NCBI RefSeq assembly: GCF_029537395.1
Contig: NZ_CP120677.1
Location: forward strand, 1-64,000
Direction: 5' to 3'
Length of the DNA: 64,000 nt
Source of the DNA: Tissierella sp. Yu-01
Lineage (GTDB): Bacteria > Bacillota > Clostridia > Tissierellales > Tissierellaceae
In this document: piece after piece, positions 1 through 8,824 of the stretch
How positions within the stretch are numbered: the stretch's first letter is position 1
How the letters are laid out: every line of letters begins with the position of its first letter
Made by a program: the position numbers and the translations under genes
The notes under the pieces: generated by a model
What the model was told of the DNA's origin: nothing
Seen by the model: the letters and a program-made list of their open reading frames with translations, nothing else
Database searches by the model: none

Positions 1-4
1 CATT

Positions 5-271
5 TTATTTGTAAGGAGTGTAGTGAGATTGTTTAGTTTCCCAATCGATATGAATAGCTTGTTTGGAAATCAATTGAATGACTTCAATATACAAGAAAAA
101 CATGTTTACTTTTAACGGAATATGTCCAAGGTGCAGTAAATAAATCCCACAAAATACCCCTAGACTAATATCTAGGGGTATTTTGTAATCGGATAATAAT
201 AATTTAACTACTCCATTATAACTTTTTATGCCATCTTGTTGATTATTTGCCTTAAGATAGGTATCATTCAT
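5..271 (-). CDS. Doubtful 88-codon ORF, no recognised family
   Basis: An open frame of 88 codons on the minus strand, lying in a stretch of decayed DNA next to a DUF3810 remnant. I do not recognise the translation. Its middle codons are made by a perfect 16-bp inverted repeat (149-164 with 171-186) that looks like a transcription terminator, so the reading frame may be accidental. The predicted product has one moderately hydrophobic stretch. It may be the remnant of a short gene plus terminator read-through rather than a real protein. Confidence 0.2.
   Translation of the reverse strand: MNDTYLKANNQQDGIKSYNGVVKLLLSDYKIPLDISLGVFCGIYLLHLGHIPLKVNMFFLYIEVIQLISKQAIHIDWETKQSHYTPYK
149..186. terminator. 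Perfect 16-bp hairpin, bidirectional terminator-like
   Basis: Positions 149-164 and 171-186 are exact inverted copies around a 6-base loop. The core is CCCCTAGA/TCTAGGGG, flanked by AAAA on the left and TTTT on the right, so it would work as an intrinsic terminator in either direction. It probably ends the transcript of the decayed minus-strand genes to its right, although the doubtful ORF at 5-271 runs through it. Confidence 0.5.
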
Positions 272-280
272 TGTATTCTA

Positions 281-1332
281 TCACTTCTTCTTCAGCTTTA
301 CCTCTTCTTTTGAATTCCAATAGTCACGGCCATAATCTAAGTCTCTCTTTTAACTGCATCACTTAAGTTTGTATATAGTAGAAAATAATCTTCTTTACTT
401 TCAATATATATTTCCTTCATCAAGTAATTGAAAAGCTAAATGATATCCCGAGTACTGAAATCTCTTGTGGAAGGATTATTGATACTTGTTTTTAAATGCG
501 ATAAAATTAGCTTCATCTTCTTTTGCAAATCCTCTTTGGTGTGCCATTTCATGGTTTATCGTTGATAATAGATTATGATATGGGATATTCTGTATTTATA
601 TCTTGGTTCAAAAGTATAAAGGGAAATATATGCCCTATTATTCCTGTATAGCTCATGTAATATGAGATTAATATAGGTTTAGCATTGCTAAAATTTCCAC
701 TTAAATACAAGTCTCCAAATACAAGATCCTCAAAACCAAATCTTGACTTTGCGATACTGCTTTAGCCTTATGGAAGTCTTCATCAATGAGAAATACTCCA
801 TTAGCATCCTCAATTGAAATCTTCTCTTATAATGTTTAATTCGTCTATTACTTCAGATGCTAAATTCTTTAGTTCTTCGAAGGTTCCTGGTTCTTTGTTC
901 ATTTGTGCTATATCCATTAAATCCATACGATAATAATTAAATCCCCAAAGTATATAAAAAAGAATATATACAGTTGCTAATGCCCTAACAATCCAATGTA
1001 AGATTTTGAATATATTATTAACTAAAAGTATTGGCTTGAAAATGAATAATATAATAGATACAAAAAAGCCTATAACTAATGCTATTAAGGATAGTTCTCC
1101 TAAGGAAAAAGGGATTATTCTATTTATTAAGCCAATACTTTTAGCCATAGAGGGGTATATTGTTGAGGAATAGTATTTTTCAACAAAAAAAAAGAGGTGT
1201 ACGAGAAAAATATAATCAATAAAATCCTAATAAAAAGAGCAAGTCCCAAAAATGATAATGTAATTGGCCACATACCATTTTGGGATTTTGACTTGCTTCT
1301 TGAGATGAGATTAAACCGTTGAAAGTCTCCAT
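281..1332 (-). pseudogene. DUF3810 family membrane protein, decayed
   Basis: DUF3810 proteins are N-terminal membrane segments followed by a metallopeptidase-like soluble part. All parts are still visible but in different frames. An ATG at 1332 follows a GGGGGCT ribosome site. Hydrophobic residues run from about 1290 to 1195. A frame change falls at the T run near 1185. The conserved motif VEKYYSS and further membrane segments read to about 830. Then comes HEMAHQRGFAKEDEANF, the family's metal-site-like HExxH motif, around 500-570. The tail YGRDYW ends at a TGA at 281. Several stops and frame changes separate these blocks, so the gene is dead. A TGTAAC-N17-TGTTAT element lies upstream at 1386-1358, similar to the ECF promoters elsewhere in the window. 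Confidence 0.75.
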
Positions 1333-1422
1333 TATACAGCCCCCTTTTATTTATTATATAACAGAAAATTCTTTAAGAGTGTTACAATTGTGTTAATATT
1401 ACATTAAAAAACACATATCATC

Positions 1423-1494
1423 TAAGAAGTAGCACGTGGGACAGAAACCCCTGTAGAATTCTGGTTTATAATTTAGTCTGACTGTTACTTCTTA
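1423..1494. repeat. Short element with 12-bp terminal inverted repeats
   Basis: Positions 1423-1434 and 1483-1494 are inverted copies of TAAGAAGTARCA with one mismatch, enclosing about 50 bases that include GGGACAGAAACC. The size and ends resemble a miniature inverted-repeat element sitting between two pseudogenes. No coding potential is seen. It could equally be a chance hairpin. Confidence 0.3.
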
Positions 1495-1525
1495 ATTCAA
1501 CTGACTTTAATAAGATAATATACTA

Positions 1526-2171
1526 TTAAATGGAAGTGGATAAGCTATATAAAAAAAGATATTGCAACACTTTTGTTTTTAGGTCCCAACTCCCATTATA
1601 GAAATACAAGAAAGGTAATGCCAGTAGTGCGAAATGTTGATTGAATGAAAGTGTTAAAAGATTAGTAATAAACAATATTAAAGCAACCCTAGTTAAATCT
1701 AATTGCATTAGGATGAGATTTCTAGTATAATGAAAAGCAAGAATATAGATTATTCCTATAAAACTATAATCAACACCTAGAAATGATTGCTGTGATTCCA
1801 GCAAGGGAGTAATACATTATATCCTTCTTTTATTCTATATTTTTCAGGATTATCAAGTACAATACATGGTCCCTAAACCAATTAATAGGGTAAAGAAAAT
1901 GTTTTGGTGAGTAAGTCCAATTTCTCCATAGAAGGCTAAATCAAAAAGCAATACTTTCTGGATTATAAGTGCAAATATAAATAATCTCTTAGCATATTTT
2001 TTTATATCTTTAGTATGAAAATATCCTTCTACTAATAAGAAAACAGTAGATAGGGAAGGCTATTTCTACCAATTATCCTATAAATATCTACACCTTTACT
2101 GAAATATCGCACCATAATGGTCAACCATCATAGTCAATAGAGCTATTATTTTTTAAGGCAAATACACTCAT
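1526..2171 (-). pseudogene. TraX family membrane protein, decayed
   Basis: TraX-family proteins are polytopic acyltransferase-like membrane proteins. In Gram-positives they are chromosomal and of unclear role. The last 92 codons (1526-1804) are open and carry the family C-terminus: several membrane helices and the FALLALPFLYFYNG motif. Upstream, other frames hold the rest of the family: an ATG at 2171 with a ribosome site GGAGGGAAG, an IDYDG remnant of the DH-type motif, GR..LP, LLVEGYFHTKDIKKYAKRL and QNIFFTLLIGLG. At least four frame changes or stops separate them. The open fragment alone would not make a complete protein. Confidence 0.75.
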
Positions 2172-2194
2172 TTTCTTCCCTCCATTTCAACATT

Positions 2195-2285
2195 AGTCAT
2201 CCTGATAATGTAGCAAGTATAAAAATATGCTATCAGAAGGATCTTGGGTTAAACCCTAGATTCTTCACTTATGTTCAGAATGACA
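2195..2285. repeat. Palindromic intergenic repeat element
   Basis: The left edge reads GTCATCCTGA and the right edge TTCAGAATGACA. The centre is AAGGATCTTGGGTT-AAA-CCCTAGATTCTT. Together these make a long imperfect palindrome of the kind scattered between genes in many bacteria (outer GTCATCCTGA/TCAGAATGAC, inner GGATCT/AGATTC). It sits just upstream of the dead TraX gene. It looks non-coding. I infer a mobile palindromic element from the shape. Copy number cannot be judged here. Confidence 0.55.
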
Positions 2286-2599
2286 GATATTTTCCATATC
2301 TATAGTATATCTTTATATAGTAATTTCTTTAAAATAAAATATTTTGTAGTAAAACCAGATTCCCAATCGTGTATATAGTAAAAGGTTAAGGATAAAAGAT
2401 TTGTTGAATAAATATAAAAGGATTCCATTCAGTCAATGTAGAATATAGTATTGACTTGCCAATTAGTCTTCTTATTCAGCAATGCTCAAAAGGGGAAGAA
2501 TTGATCTTTGTTATAATGTTGTATTTGTAGATATTGACGAAGTAGATAGAATCTATGTATCGTAAAGTGTAAATTTAGTATTTATTATAAGGAGGTAGT
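2286..2599. other. Intergenic, no gene seen
   Basis: About 310 bases of A+T-rich DNA between the palindromic element and the hydrolase gene. A TATAAT lies at 2512-2517 but without a convincing -35. Nothing else is recognisable apart from the hydrolase ribosome site GGAGG at 2591-2595. Confidence 0.5.
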
Positions 2600-3517
2600 A
2601 TGGGAGCAAACAGTGAAAAGATGAAAAAACTCATTGGCTTGGAGCCTGTAAATAACAAGATTGATTATGAGATTTTAGAAATATCACAATGTAATGGATA
2701 CAAAAGGGAACTTATTCAATATTTTATCCATGAACGTAAAAATATTGCTTATTTACTTTTACCAGATGGCGAAGGGAAGCACCCAGGAATTCTAATAAAC
2801 CATCAACACAACGGAGAAAGAAATCTTGGCAAGGGCGAAGTATGCGGTCTTGCTGGGAATCCTTTTCAATCATTTGGTTCTGTACTTGCAGAGAGGGGAT
2901 TTGTTGTTATCGCACCAGATTCATTATGTTTTGAGGATAGAAGAGTTAATGCTTCAGGAATAATCGAAAATGATGAAGATGATGATTGGCAGCATTTTCT
3001 TACAATGTGTTACGGAATTCTCACAGGTCAGACTTTAGCAAAAGTAGTAATTGAAGATGCAATGGGAGCAATCAGTGTGCTAAATGGATTGGATTGCGTT
3101 GATCATAAAAAAATAGGTTGTTTAGGACATTCATATGGTGGTAATACAACAATTTTTCTTACTGCACTCGATAAAAGGATACATTATGCTTGTGCTAGCG
3201 GTAGTGCCGTAACATTTAGAAACAGAATTAAAAATAATGTTGGCATAGAAATGGCAAGTGTTATACCAAATTTTATGAAGTATTACGATATTGATGATGT
3301 GGTATGTGAGATTTGTCCAACTAAATTTCTAATTTTATCGGCAACAGAGGATAAATATTCGAAAGATGCAATAGATATCTATAAAAAGGCAGAAAAAGTA
3401 TATGAAAAATATAATTTAGGACAACAGATTAGCATTAAACAATATGAAGGTGGTCATGAACTTACATCAGAAAGATTTAAGTATATAGTTAATTGGATTA
3501 TTGACGCAGTAAAATAA
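2600..3517 (+). CDS. Alpha/beta hydrolase (acetyl-xylan-esterase / dienelactone-hydrolase-like)
   Basis: A 305-residue cytoplasmic serine hydrolase. The nucleophile elbow GHSYGG places the catalytic Ser at residue 178. The acid is probably Asp251 (SATED) and the base His286 (GGHEL). The order and spacing are those of the Abhydrolase_7/acetyl xylan esterase-like group, with the early motif ILINHQHNG forming the oxyanion region. No signal peptide is seen, so the substrate is intracellular and unknown. GGAGG 5 bases before the ATG supports the start. It stands alone between decayed DNA and an accessory gene row, with no partner to suggest a pathway. Confidence 0.85.
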   Translation: MGANSEKMKKLIGLEPVNNKIDYEILEISQCNGYKRELIQYFIHERKNIAYLLLPDGEGKHPGILINHQHNGERNLGKGEVCGLAGNPFQSFGSVLAERGFVVIAPDSLCFEDRRVNASGIIENDEDDDWQHFLTMCYGILTGQTLAKVVIEDAMGAISVLNGLDCVDHKKIGCLGHSYGGNTTIFLTALDKRIHYACASGSAVTFRNRIKNNVGIEMASVIPNFMKYYDIDDVVCEICPTKFLILSATEDKYSKDAIDIYKKAEKVYEKYNLGQQISIKQYEGGHELTSERFKYIVNWIIDAVK

Positions 3518-3668
3518 ATACTGATGTTTCGCTATTTCACAAGTTTATTATGTTACTTACTTGTAGATTAATGTTAACAAACTAAGTGTTAGTAGAGGGG
3601 TGTGAATAAAAGGGATTTGCCTGCAAAATAGAATTTAATTGCATACTTTTAATAAAGTGGGGTGTAGT

Positions 3669-4109
3669 ATGAAACTAACAGTTAAGTTTTATAAAGAGAT
3701 TAACGATGAAGATTTAAAGTTTGCTGTAATTATGGCTAGATATGATAACAGATAGATTTTTTGTAAACATAAAGAAAGAGAAACTTATGAAATTCCTGGT
3801 GGTCATAGAGAAGTAGATGAAACTATATTAGATACAGCAAAACGTGAACTACAAGAAGAAACAGGAGCAATTGAGTTCGAAATTCAACCTATTTCAGTGT
3901 ATTCAGTAACAGGGAAGAATCGTGTTAATAGTAATGGTAACGAAACTTTTGGAATGTTGTTTTATGCAGAAATCCATTCTTTTAAAGATATGTTAGAAGA
4001 TGAAATTGAGAAGATTGAGTTTTTTAGTGACTTACCAAGTAATCTAACATATCCAGAGATTCAACCTTATTTATACAATAAAGTAGTTGGAATAAAGGGG
4101 AAAAAATGA
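3669..4109 (+). pseudogene. NUDIX hydrolase with in-frame TAG
   Basis: Reads as a 146-codon NUDIX hydrolase except for a TAG at 3753-3755, codon 29. Homologues usually have Trp (TGG) at this point, so a single G-to-A change is the likely cause. The complete Nudix box follows the stop: GGHREVDE, seven residues, RELQEETGA. NUDIX enzymes cleave nucleoside diphosphates linked to other groups. A ribosome site GTGGGGTGT precedes the ATG at 3669. Re-initiation downstream at 3897 would lose the Nudix box, so function needs read-through. The motif repeat at 4136-4156 follows the gene. Confidence 0.75.
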
Positions 4110-4135
4110 GCGTAGTTAAATCATACTTTTTATAT

Positions 4136-4156
4136 GAAGCGTTGTAATAGTATATT
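4136..4156 (+). repeat. Intergenic motif repeat, copy A
   Basis: GAAGCGTTGTAATAGTATAT follows the broken NUDIX gene. Similar sequences follow other accessory genes at 5286-5306 (CCCACGTCGTAATAGTAGAT) and 36704-36724 (GAAGCATCACAACAGTAGAA), sharing a core RCRTYRYAAYAGTA. All three lie 30-60 bases before the next gene. The function is unknown. Confidence 0.4.
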
Positions 4157-4187
4157 GATACGAAGTAAACTAAAGTGAGGTTGTTCT

Positions 4188-4379
4188 ATGAAAAAGAAAT
4201 TAAAGAAGGTTAGAAATACCCAAATAATTGTGGGAATTGCACAAATATCATTTTCGTTATCAAGATTATCAATAAAGGGATTAGATTTACTTGCTATTTG
4301 CAGTGGAAGTGTGGGAATTTTAAGTTTTTTAGTTGCTTCTAAGAGTCAAAAAGAAATTATTAAAAATGATAATAATTGA
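4188..4379 (+). CDS. Small two-helix membrane protein, unknown
   Basis: A 63-residue basic peptide with two predicted membrane segments (about residues 11-28 and 32-50), charged ends (MKKKLKK, KSQKEIIKNDNN) and no recognised family. A GTGAGG ribosome site lies 8 bases before the ATG. It sits between the broken NUDIX gene and a methyltransferase and is flanked on both sides by the dispersed intergenic repeats, as if it were one unit of a row of independent genes. Confidence 0.5.
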   Translation: MKKKLKKVRNTQIIVGIAQISFSLSRLSIKGLDLLAICSGSVGILSFLVASKSQKEIIKNDNN

Positions 4380-4387
4380 TTTGTTGC

Positions 4388-4408
4388 ATATCATTTATAT
4401 TTTATGTC
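4388..4408 (+). repeat. 21-bp repeat, exact copy also at 35924-35944
   Basis: The 21 bases beginning CATATCATTTATATTTTATG are identical at 4388-4408 and 35924-35944, 31.5 kb apart. Each copy lies just upstream of an accessory gene (a methyltransferase here, a GNAT acetyltransferase there). A shared CAGTAGTAGA/CAACAGTAGA tail links this copy to the motif repeats nearby. Confidence 0.55.
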
Positions 4409-4473
4409 ACAGTAGTAGATTTATTGTGACACATTACAAATAAACAGAAAGTTAAATATTAGGGGGAAAGTTT

Positions 4474-5253
4474 ATGAACAAGATAGAGCAATGGTATGAC
4501 GAAAAATATGATGAGTGGGATAGACTAGAAAGGCATAAAATTGAATTTGACATAACTAAAAGATATTTAGATGAATATATAACAGGTGAAAACTTAGAAA
4601 TATTTGATATAGGAGGAGGCCCTGGTAGATATGCTCTATACTTGGCTGAAAAGAGACATAAGGTTTCCTTATTAGATTTATCAAAAAGAAATATTGAGGT
4701 AGCAAAAGAGAAGTCAGTAGAAAAAGGTATAATATTAGAAGACTATATACACGGAAATGCTTTAGAACTAGATGAGTATGAACAAAAATATGAAGTCATA
4801 CTATTAATGGGTCCCTTATACCATTTAGTAGATGAAAGGGATAGAAAAGCTTGTATCGAAGGAGCATTAAAGCTATTAAAATCTAATGGCATTATAGTTG
4901 CTTCATTCATATCAAATTATGCACCTATACAAAACTACTTAAAGAACTTATATCCAATTAATTCTGTTGATGAATTACTTGTGTTTTTAGATGATGGAAT
5001 AAGTGATGACTACAAGGGATTCACACAAGCATATTTTACTGACCCAAAGGAAGCAAAACAATTAATGAATAGTTTTGGATTACAAGAAATAATATTTGCA
5101 GGTGTTGAGAATATACTTAATCCTAAAGAGAAAGAAATCAATATGTTAGAAGAAGAAGAGTATAATAATTGGTTGGATATTTGTTATAGACTAAGTAAAG
5201 ATAGCAATTTAATTGGAACTAGTGAACACTTTTTATATATCGGACGTAAATAA
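4474..5253 (+). CDS. Class I SAM-dependent methyltransferase
   Basis: A 259-residue soluble enzyme. Motif I of the Rossmann methyltransferase fold is FDIGGGPGRYALYLA (about residues 44-58), motif II is LLDLS, and the acidic VILLMGPLYHL segment marks motif IV. This is the arrangement of Methyltransf_11/25 small-molecule methyltransferases. No substrate can be assigned. The start ATG follows AGGGGG by 8 bases. It is flanked by single accessory genes on the same strand, with repeats in each gap, and is probably transcribed on its own. Confidence 0.85.
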   Translation: MNKIEQWYDEKYDEWDRLERHKIEFDITKRYLDEYITGENLEIFDIGGGPGRYALYLAEKRHKVSLLDLSKRNIEVAKEKSVEKGIILEDYIHGNALELDEYEQKYEVILLMGPLYHLVDERDRKACIEGALKLLKSNGIIVASFISNYAPIQNYLKNLYPINSVDELLVFLDDGISDDYKGFTQAYFTDPKEAKQLMNSFGLQEIIFAGVENILNPKEKEINMLEEEEYNNWLDICYRLSKDSNLIGTSEHFLYIGRK

Positions 5254-5285
5254 ATGTTAAATTTGATAGTTCATATATTGTATAT

Positions 5286-5306
5286 CCCACGTCGTAATAG
5301 TAGATA
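5286..5306 (+). repeat. Intergenic motif repeat, copy B
   Basis: CCCACGTCGTAATAGTAGAT lies in the gap between the methyltransferase and the GNAT gene. It matches copy A at 4136-4156 over the GTAATAGTA core and copy C at 36704-36724 more loosely. Confidence 0.4.
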
Positions 5307-5346
5307 AATATGTCTCAAGGATTAATATTATAAGAGGTGAATATTA

Positions 5347-5817
5347 GTGAGAATTGAATCAATAAATCAATATAATATCGAAGTTGCTTCTGTTATATTT
5401 TCTGAAAGCTGGCAGTATTCACATAAAGAAATTGTTACAGAAGAATTCAGCTTATCTTTTACTCCTGAACGACAAAAAAACAAGCTAAAACAACATACAC
5501 AAAGGGGACATAACTGTTTTATTGGTTTTGATAATCAAAAGGCTGTGGGAATACTCATTCTTGATTATGATGCTAATGAAATAGTTTCTATTTATATTTC
5601 CCCTGATTCACTTCATCAAGGTTTTGGTAGTCAATTGATTACTTTCGCTTTAAGTGAGCTTGATTATGAAACAGAAATAAAATTGATTGTGATGAATGCA
5701 AACAAATATGCTAGGAAGTTTTATGAAAAAAATGGATTTGAATTTAATGGGAAAACAAAAATACTATCTATAGAAAAAGGATTAAGTGAAATGACCTATT
5801 TGTATAGGGGATTATAG
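5347..5817 (+). CDS. GNAT family N-acetyltransferase
   Basis: A 156-residue single-domain acetyltransferase. The acetyl-CoA-binding motif A reads IYISPDSLHQGFGSQLITFAL (about residues 81-101), with the usual R/QxxGxG/A pattern as HQGFGSQ. The late motif NANKYARKFYEKNGFE is the typical GNAT C-terminal strand/helix. The acceptor substrate is not predictable. The start is GTG at 5347, 10 bases after GAGGTG. It is the last plus-strand gene of this accessory row before a convergent broken gene. Confidence 0.85.
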   Translation: MRIESINQYNIEVASVIFSESWQYSHKEIVTEEFSLSFTPERQKNKLKQHTQRGHNCFIGFDNQKAVGILILDYDANEIVSIYISPDSLHQGFGSQLITFALSELDYETEIKLIVMNANKYARKFYEKNGFEFNGKTKILSIEKGLSEMTYLYRGL

Positions 5818-5884
5818 GAATTAGCTTAATTATTAAGATGCATTATTTATATAATGTACAACTACAGATTTTCATGAACCTAAA

Positions 5885-6349
5885 TTATTTTACGCTCACA
5901 ATAAATAAAACATCCCTTGAGTCTGAATAAGTGTCGAGAAATTCATCAAAAGCTTTTCTGCTTTCAAAGAAGGTATAAAACTCATCAAAGGTAACATACT
6001 TCTTTTCACATGTTTTAAAAACCTTTCATAGTAACCAGTAGCACATTTAGAGTTATCTTCCCATAAAGCAATAAATCTAAAATCTCCAAGCTTTTTAAAT
6101 TCTTTAATTAACCATATAAAGTATTCATGCTCGCGAAAGTATTCGCGTAATGGCAATACTTCATTATCTATTTCTGATTGACTTATACTAGGTATAACCC
6201 CTGAGTTAAATCATAGTAATTATATCCTGGTTTTGCATCATAAATATAGTTTGCATTTTCCTTTAGTAGAAAGTGCATCATACGGGAATGTAGTAAAGTT
6301 CTTTCTGGCAATTTACCTTTGGTAACTATATGATAAAATAAACTCATTT
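5885..6349 (-). pseudogene. Unknown soluble protein broken by three one-base losses
   Basis: A gene starting at ATG 6349 (ribosome site GGAGTGGG) and ending at TAA 5885 reads as one protein only if a base is restored at three homopolymers: an A run near 6303, a G run near 6199 and an A run near 6011. With all three restored the length is exactly 156 codons and the product reads continuously from MSLFYHIVTKGK through FIALWEDNSKCATGYYERF to LFIVSVK. I do not recognise the family. The clean restoration suggests recent slippage mutations or sequence errors rather than old decay. Confidence 0.6.
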
Positions 6350-6475
6350 AAACCCACTCCTTCAACCTTAATATTTACCTTATAGTATAGCTTATATATT
6401 AACTTCTTTAAATATTAAGTCTTCTAATATATACTTTAAGTATAAGTAACTAGAAAGCTAGATAGGAGAAGTCTT

Positions 6476-7128
6476 ATGAAAGTTGATTTTGGAGATTTTA
6501 CAATAGATTGGGAAGTTCAATATGGTAAGCGTAAAAACTATTAATCAGTATAGATTCTGTTGGTTATGTTACTGTAAAGGCGCCTAACAATACTAGTGAA
6601 GAAGTAATCACGAATGTTATAAAGAAATATAAGAAGGAAATTAAATCAAGATTAGATCTTATTGAAAAAGAGAGTGACAAGAGTGATTATAGGTTATATG
6701 AAAATGAAGGGAAATTTCTATACTTAGGAAAGGAAGTACCTCTTAGTGAATTAATAGATATAGATGGTTTAAATGAAGAAGGACTTAAAGAAAAGTTGAA
6801 AAAGTTTTATTTTTCAAGTTGTAAGTCTATAGTTAATGAACGTGTCAAGTTTTATCAACGTCAAATAGGAATCAAGCCTAAGGTTATAGAAGTAAATGAT
6901 TCCAAGACTAAATGGGGGGAGTGTACCTCAGATAAGATTATCACTTTTAATTACAGATTGATAATGGCTCCTATAGAAATAATTGATTATGTAGTAGTTC
7001 ATGAAATGTGTCATCTACACCATATGAACCATGACAGATCTTTTTGGAGGAAAGTAGGAAGCATACTACCTGATTATAAGAAAAGAGAAGAATACTTAGC
7101 TATTAATGGAAGATATATGACTTTTTAA
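6476..7128 (+). pseudogene. YgjP-like (M48/SprT-type) metallopeptidase, frameshifted
   Basis: Starts at ATG 6476 after AGGAGAAG and reads 22 codons to a TAA. Adding one T in the TT at 6541 restores a single frame to 7128 and gives about 217 residues, the normal size for the family. The C-terminal half carries the family signature: WGECTS, FNYRLIMAP, the zinc-binding HEMCH (His, Glu, His) and HDRSFW. YgjP-like (DUF45) proteins are zinc peptidases often linked to restriction or stress genes, but no such partner is present. The 3' end overlaps a bidirectional terminator. Confidence 0.75.
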
Positions 7129-7159
7129 CACACCTGAATTTATTTAATTCAGGTGTGTT
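7127..7159. terminator. Bidirectional terminator between convergent genes
   Basis: A 14-bp perfect stem AACACACCTGAATT / AATTCAGGTGTGTT with a 5-base loop. The stop codons of both convergent genes (ending at 7128 and 7159) fall in or at the edge of the stem. Confidence 0.8.
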
Positions 7160-8700
7160 TAATTTCTTAATAGTTTCTTAAATAAATTCTTAGGAATTGC
7201 CCTAGTCAAAGTGAGAACAAAAATATATGCAAGTGCACCTATAGCTAAACTAAGAAGAAATAATAGTGGACTTGTATTTTGCAAATTTCCTAAATCATAA
7301 TTTGTGATGTATACTAAAATGATCATAAAAGCAGAAGCAAGAAGTGGCTTACCTAAGATATCAATATAATTAAAATCAAGTTTAATTAATTTCTTTAGCA
7401 CCATAGCATCTAACGTCATAACAACAATGAAAGAACCATAATAGGAAATAAAGATTCCATAAGGTCCAAACATTGGATTTCCAACTAAGGTATAAATTAA
7501 GAGAATTTGTATGATCATTCCTATAAGTCTATTAAATGTAGCGGAATTTTGTTTATTGATTCCATACAATATACCTGCTAGATTGTGCTGCAGCCCTAAT
7601 AATATAGTGGCTAAGCCCATTATCTTAATATATTCAGCAACGATGATATCATTATATAAAAATATTGCTATTGGTTTAGATAGGATGATATATATTAAAG
7701 CCAAGGGAATAGATACTAGTAAGGTTACCTTTAGAGACAACTGGATATCAGCTCTAATTTCTCTATACTTCTTATGAACCATCTGCTCTGTCAAGCTTGG
7801 AATTAGATTTACAACTAATGCATTAGTCACTATGAATGGAAGTCCTATTAAAGTCATAGTCATTCCCATAATTCTTCCTATGGTAGCCATTGCTTCACTA
7901 CTTGAATACCCAGCTATTATTAGTTTGTTTGGTATTAGTATCATATTGAAAAATCTAATAATCGCATTTAATAAACCTGATAGAGTTAAAGGCAAGGACA
8001 TAAAAATCAATTTGTGTAAAAATGTTTTAGTACCCTCTATATATTCTTTATAAGGTGTCTTTTCGTTTAATTTCTTCTTGGAATATAAATACCACAATAC
8101 ATTAAAAACTCTCCTAAACTTATGCCTAAGATAGCTATGGTTGCGCCGATTACTGAGTTATTGGGAGGGAGCAATTGAAAGATAATCATTACAAAGATAA
8201 ATTTTGCTAAAGCTTCAATAATCTCACCTATACTTGGAACTATGATATTCTTCAAAACCATAGAAATACGCCTTATATACAGAACTTATTGCAATTATAA
8301 TAATGGCTGGAATCAATAAGTAAACGGCTATTATCATATCTTCATTTTTAAAAGTGTATGAAGCTATATAAGCGGAAAAGAATATAACTATAATACCCAA
8401 TAAGATAGACATTATCATATTTAAGAATAGAGCATCTTTGAAAATATTATTTGTTGATTCATTGTTAGAATTATGTTCAGCGACTAACTTAGTTATAGAT
8501 GTAGATATTCCTGAATTTATAATGATTATAAATAACATCAAAGTAGATAATGCTATTTCAAATAATCCAAGTGCTTCTGCACCAAGAAGCCGAGACAATA
8601 ATACATCATATGAAATACCTATTAAACGAATAAAAACATTCATAATTAACATGATTATAGAACCATATATAAATCTATTTTTTCGCAAATTTGTCACCAC
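7159..8700 (-). pseudogene. SpoVB/MurJ-family flippase, two frameshifts
   Basis: Encodes the MviN/MATE-like polysaccharide flippase fold of the stage V sporulation protein B group, expected to move lipid-linked wall precursors. Three consecutive frames hold it: 8700 to about 8245 (the RLLGAEALGLFEIALS start), 8261-8067 (KNIIVPSIGEIIEAL), then about 8097 to 7159. A surplus T in the TTTT near 8250 and one missing base near 8087 explain both shifts and cancel out, giving a 513-residue reconstruction of normal size with about 14 membrane helices. If real, the product is lost. SpoVB paralogues are common in Clostridia, so sporulation may not depend on this copy. Confidence 0.75.
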
Positions 8701-8824
8701 CTCATCTTTAATTTATATGAAGTGAGAAAGAAGAGAATTCCTAATTAACTAATCTTTAGGGTATATAAAAGCTCTATCTTCGCAAAATATATTCGTGAGG
8801 ATATTATTGTGAGGAGATGTTGCT

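Noticed and set aside
1526-1804. The 92-codon frame as an intact small membrane protein
   Set aside because: It is the C-terminal part of a TraX-family protein whose remaining parts lie upstream in other frames.
4136-5306. Integron attC sites between accessory genes
   Set aside because: The repeats lack recognisable paired R' and R'' boxes and no integrase is in the window; only the dispersed-repeat claim is kept.
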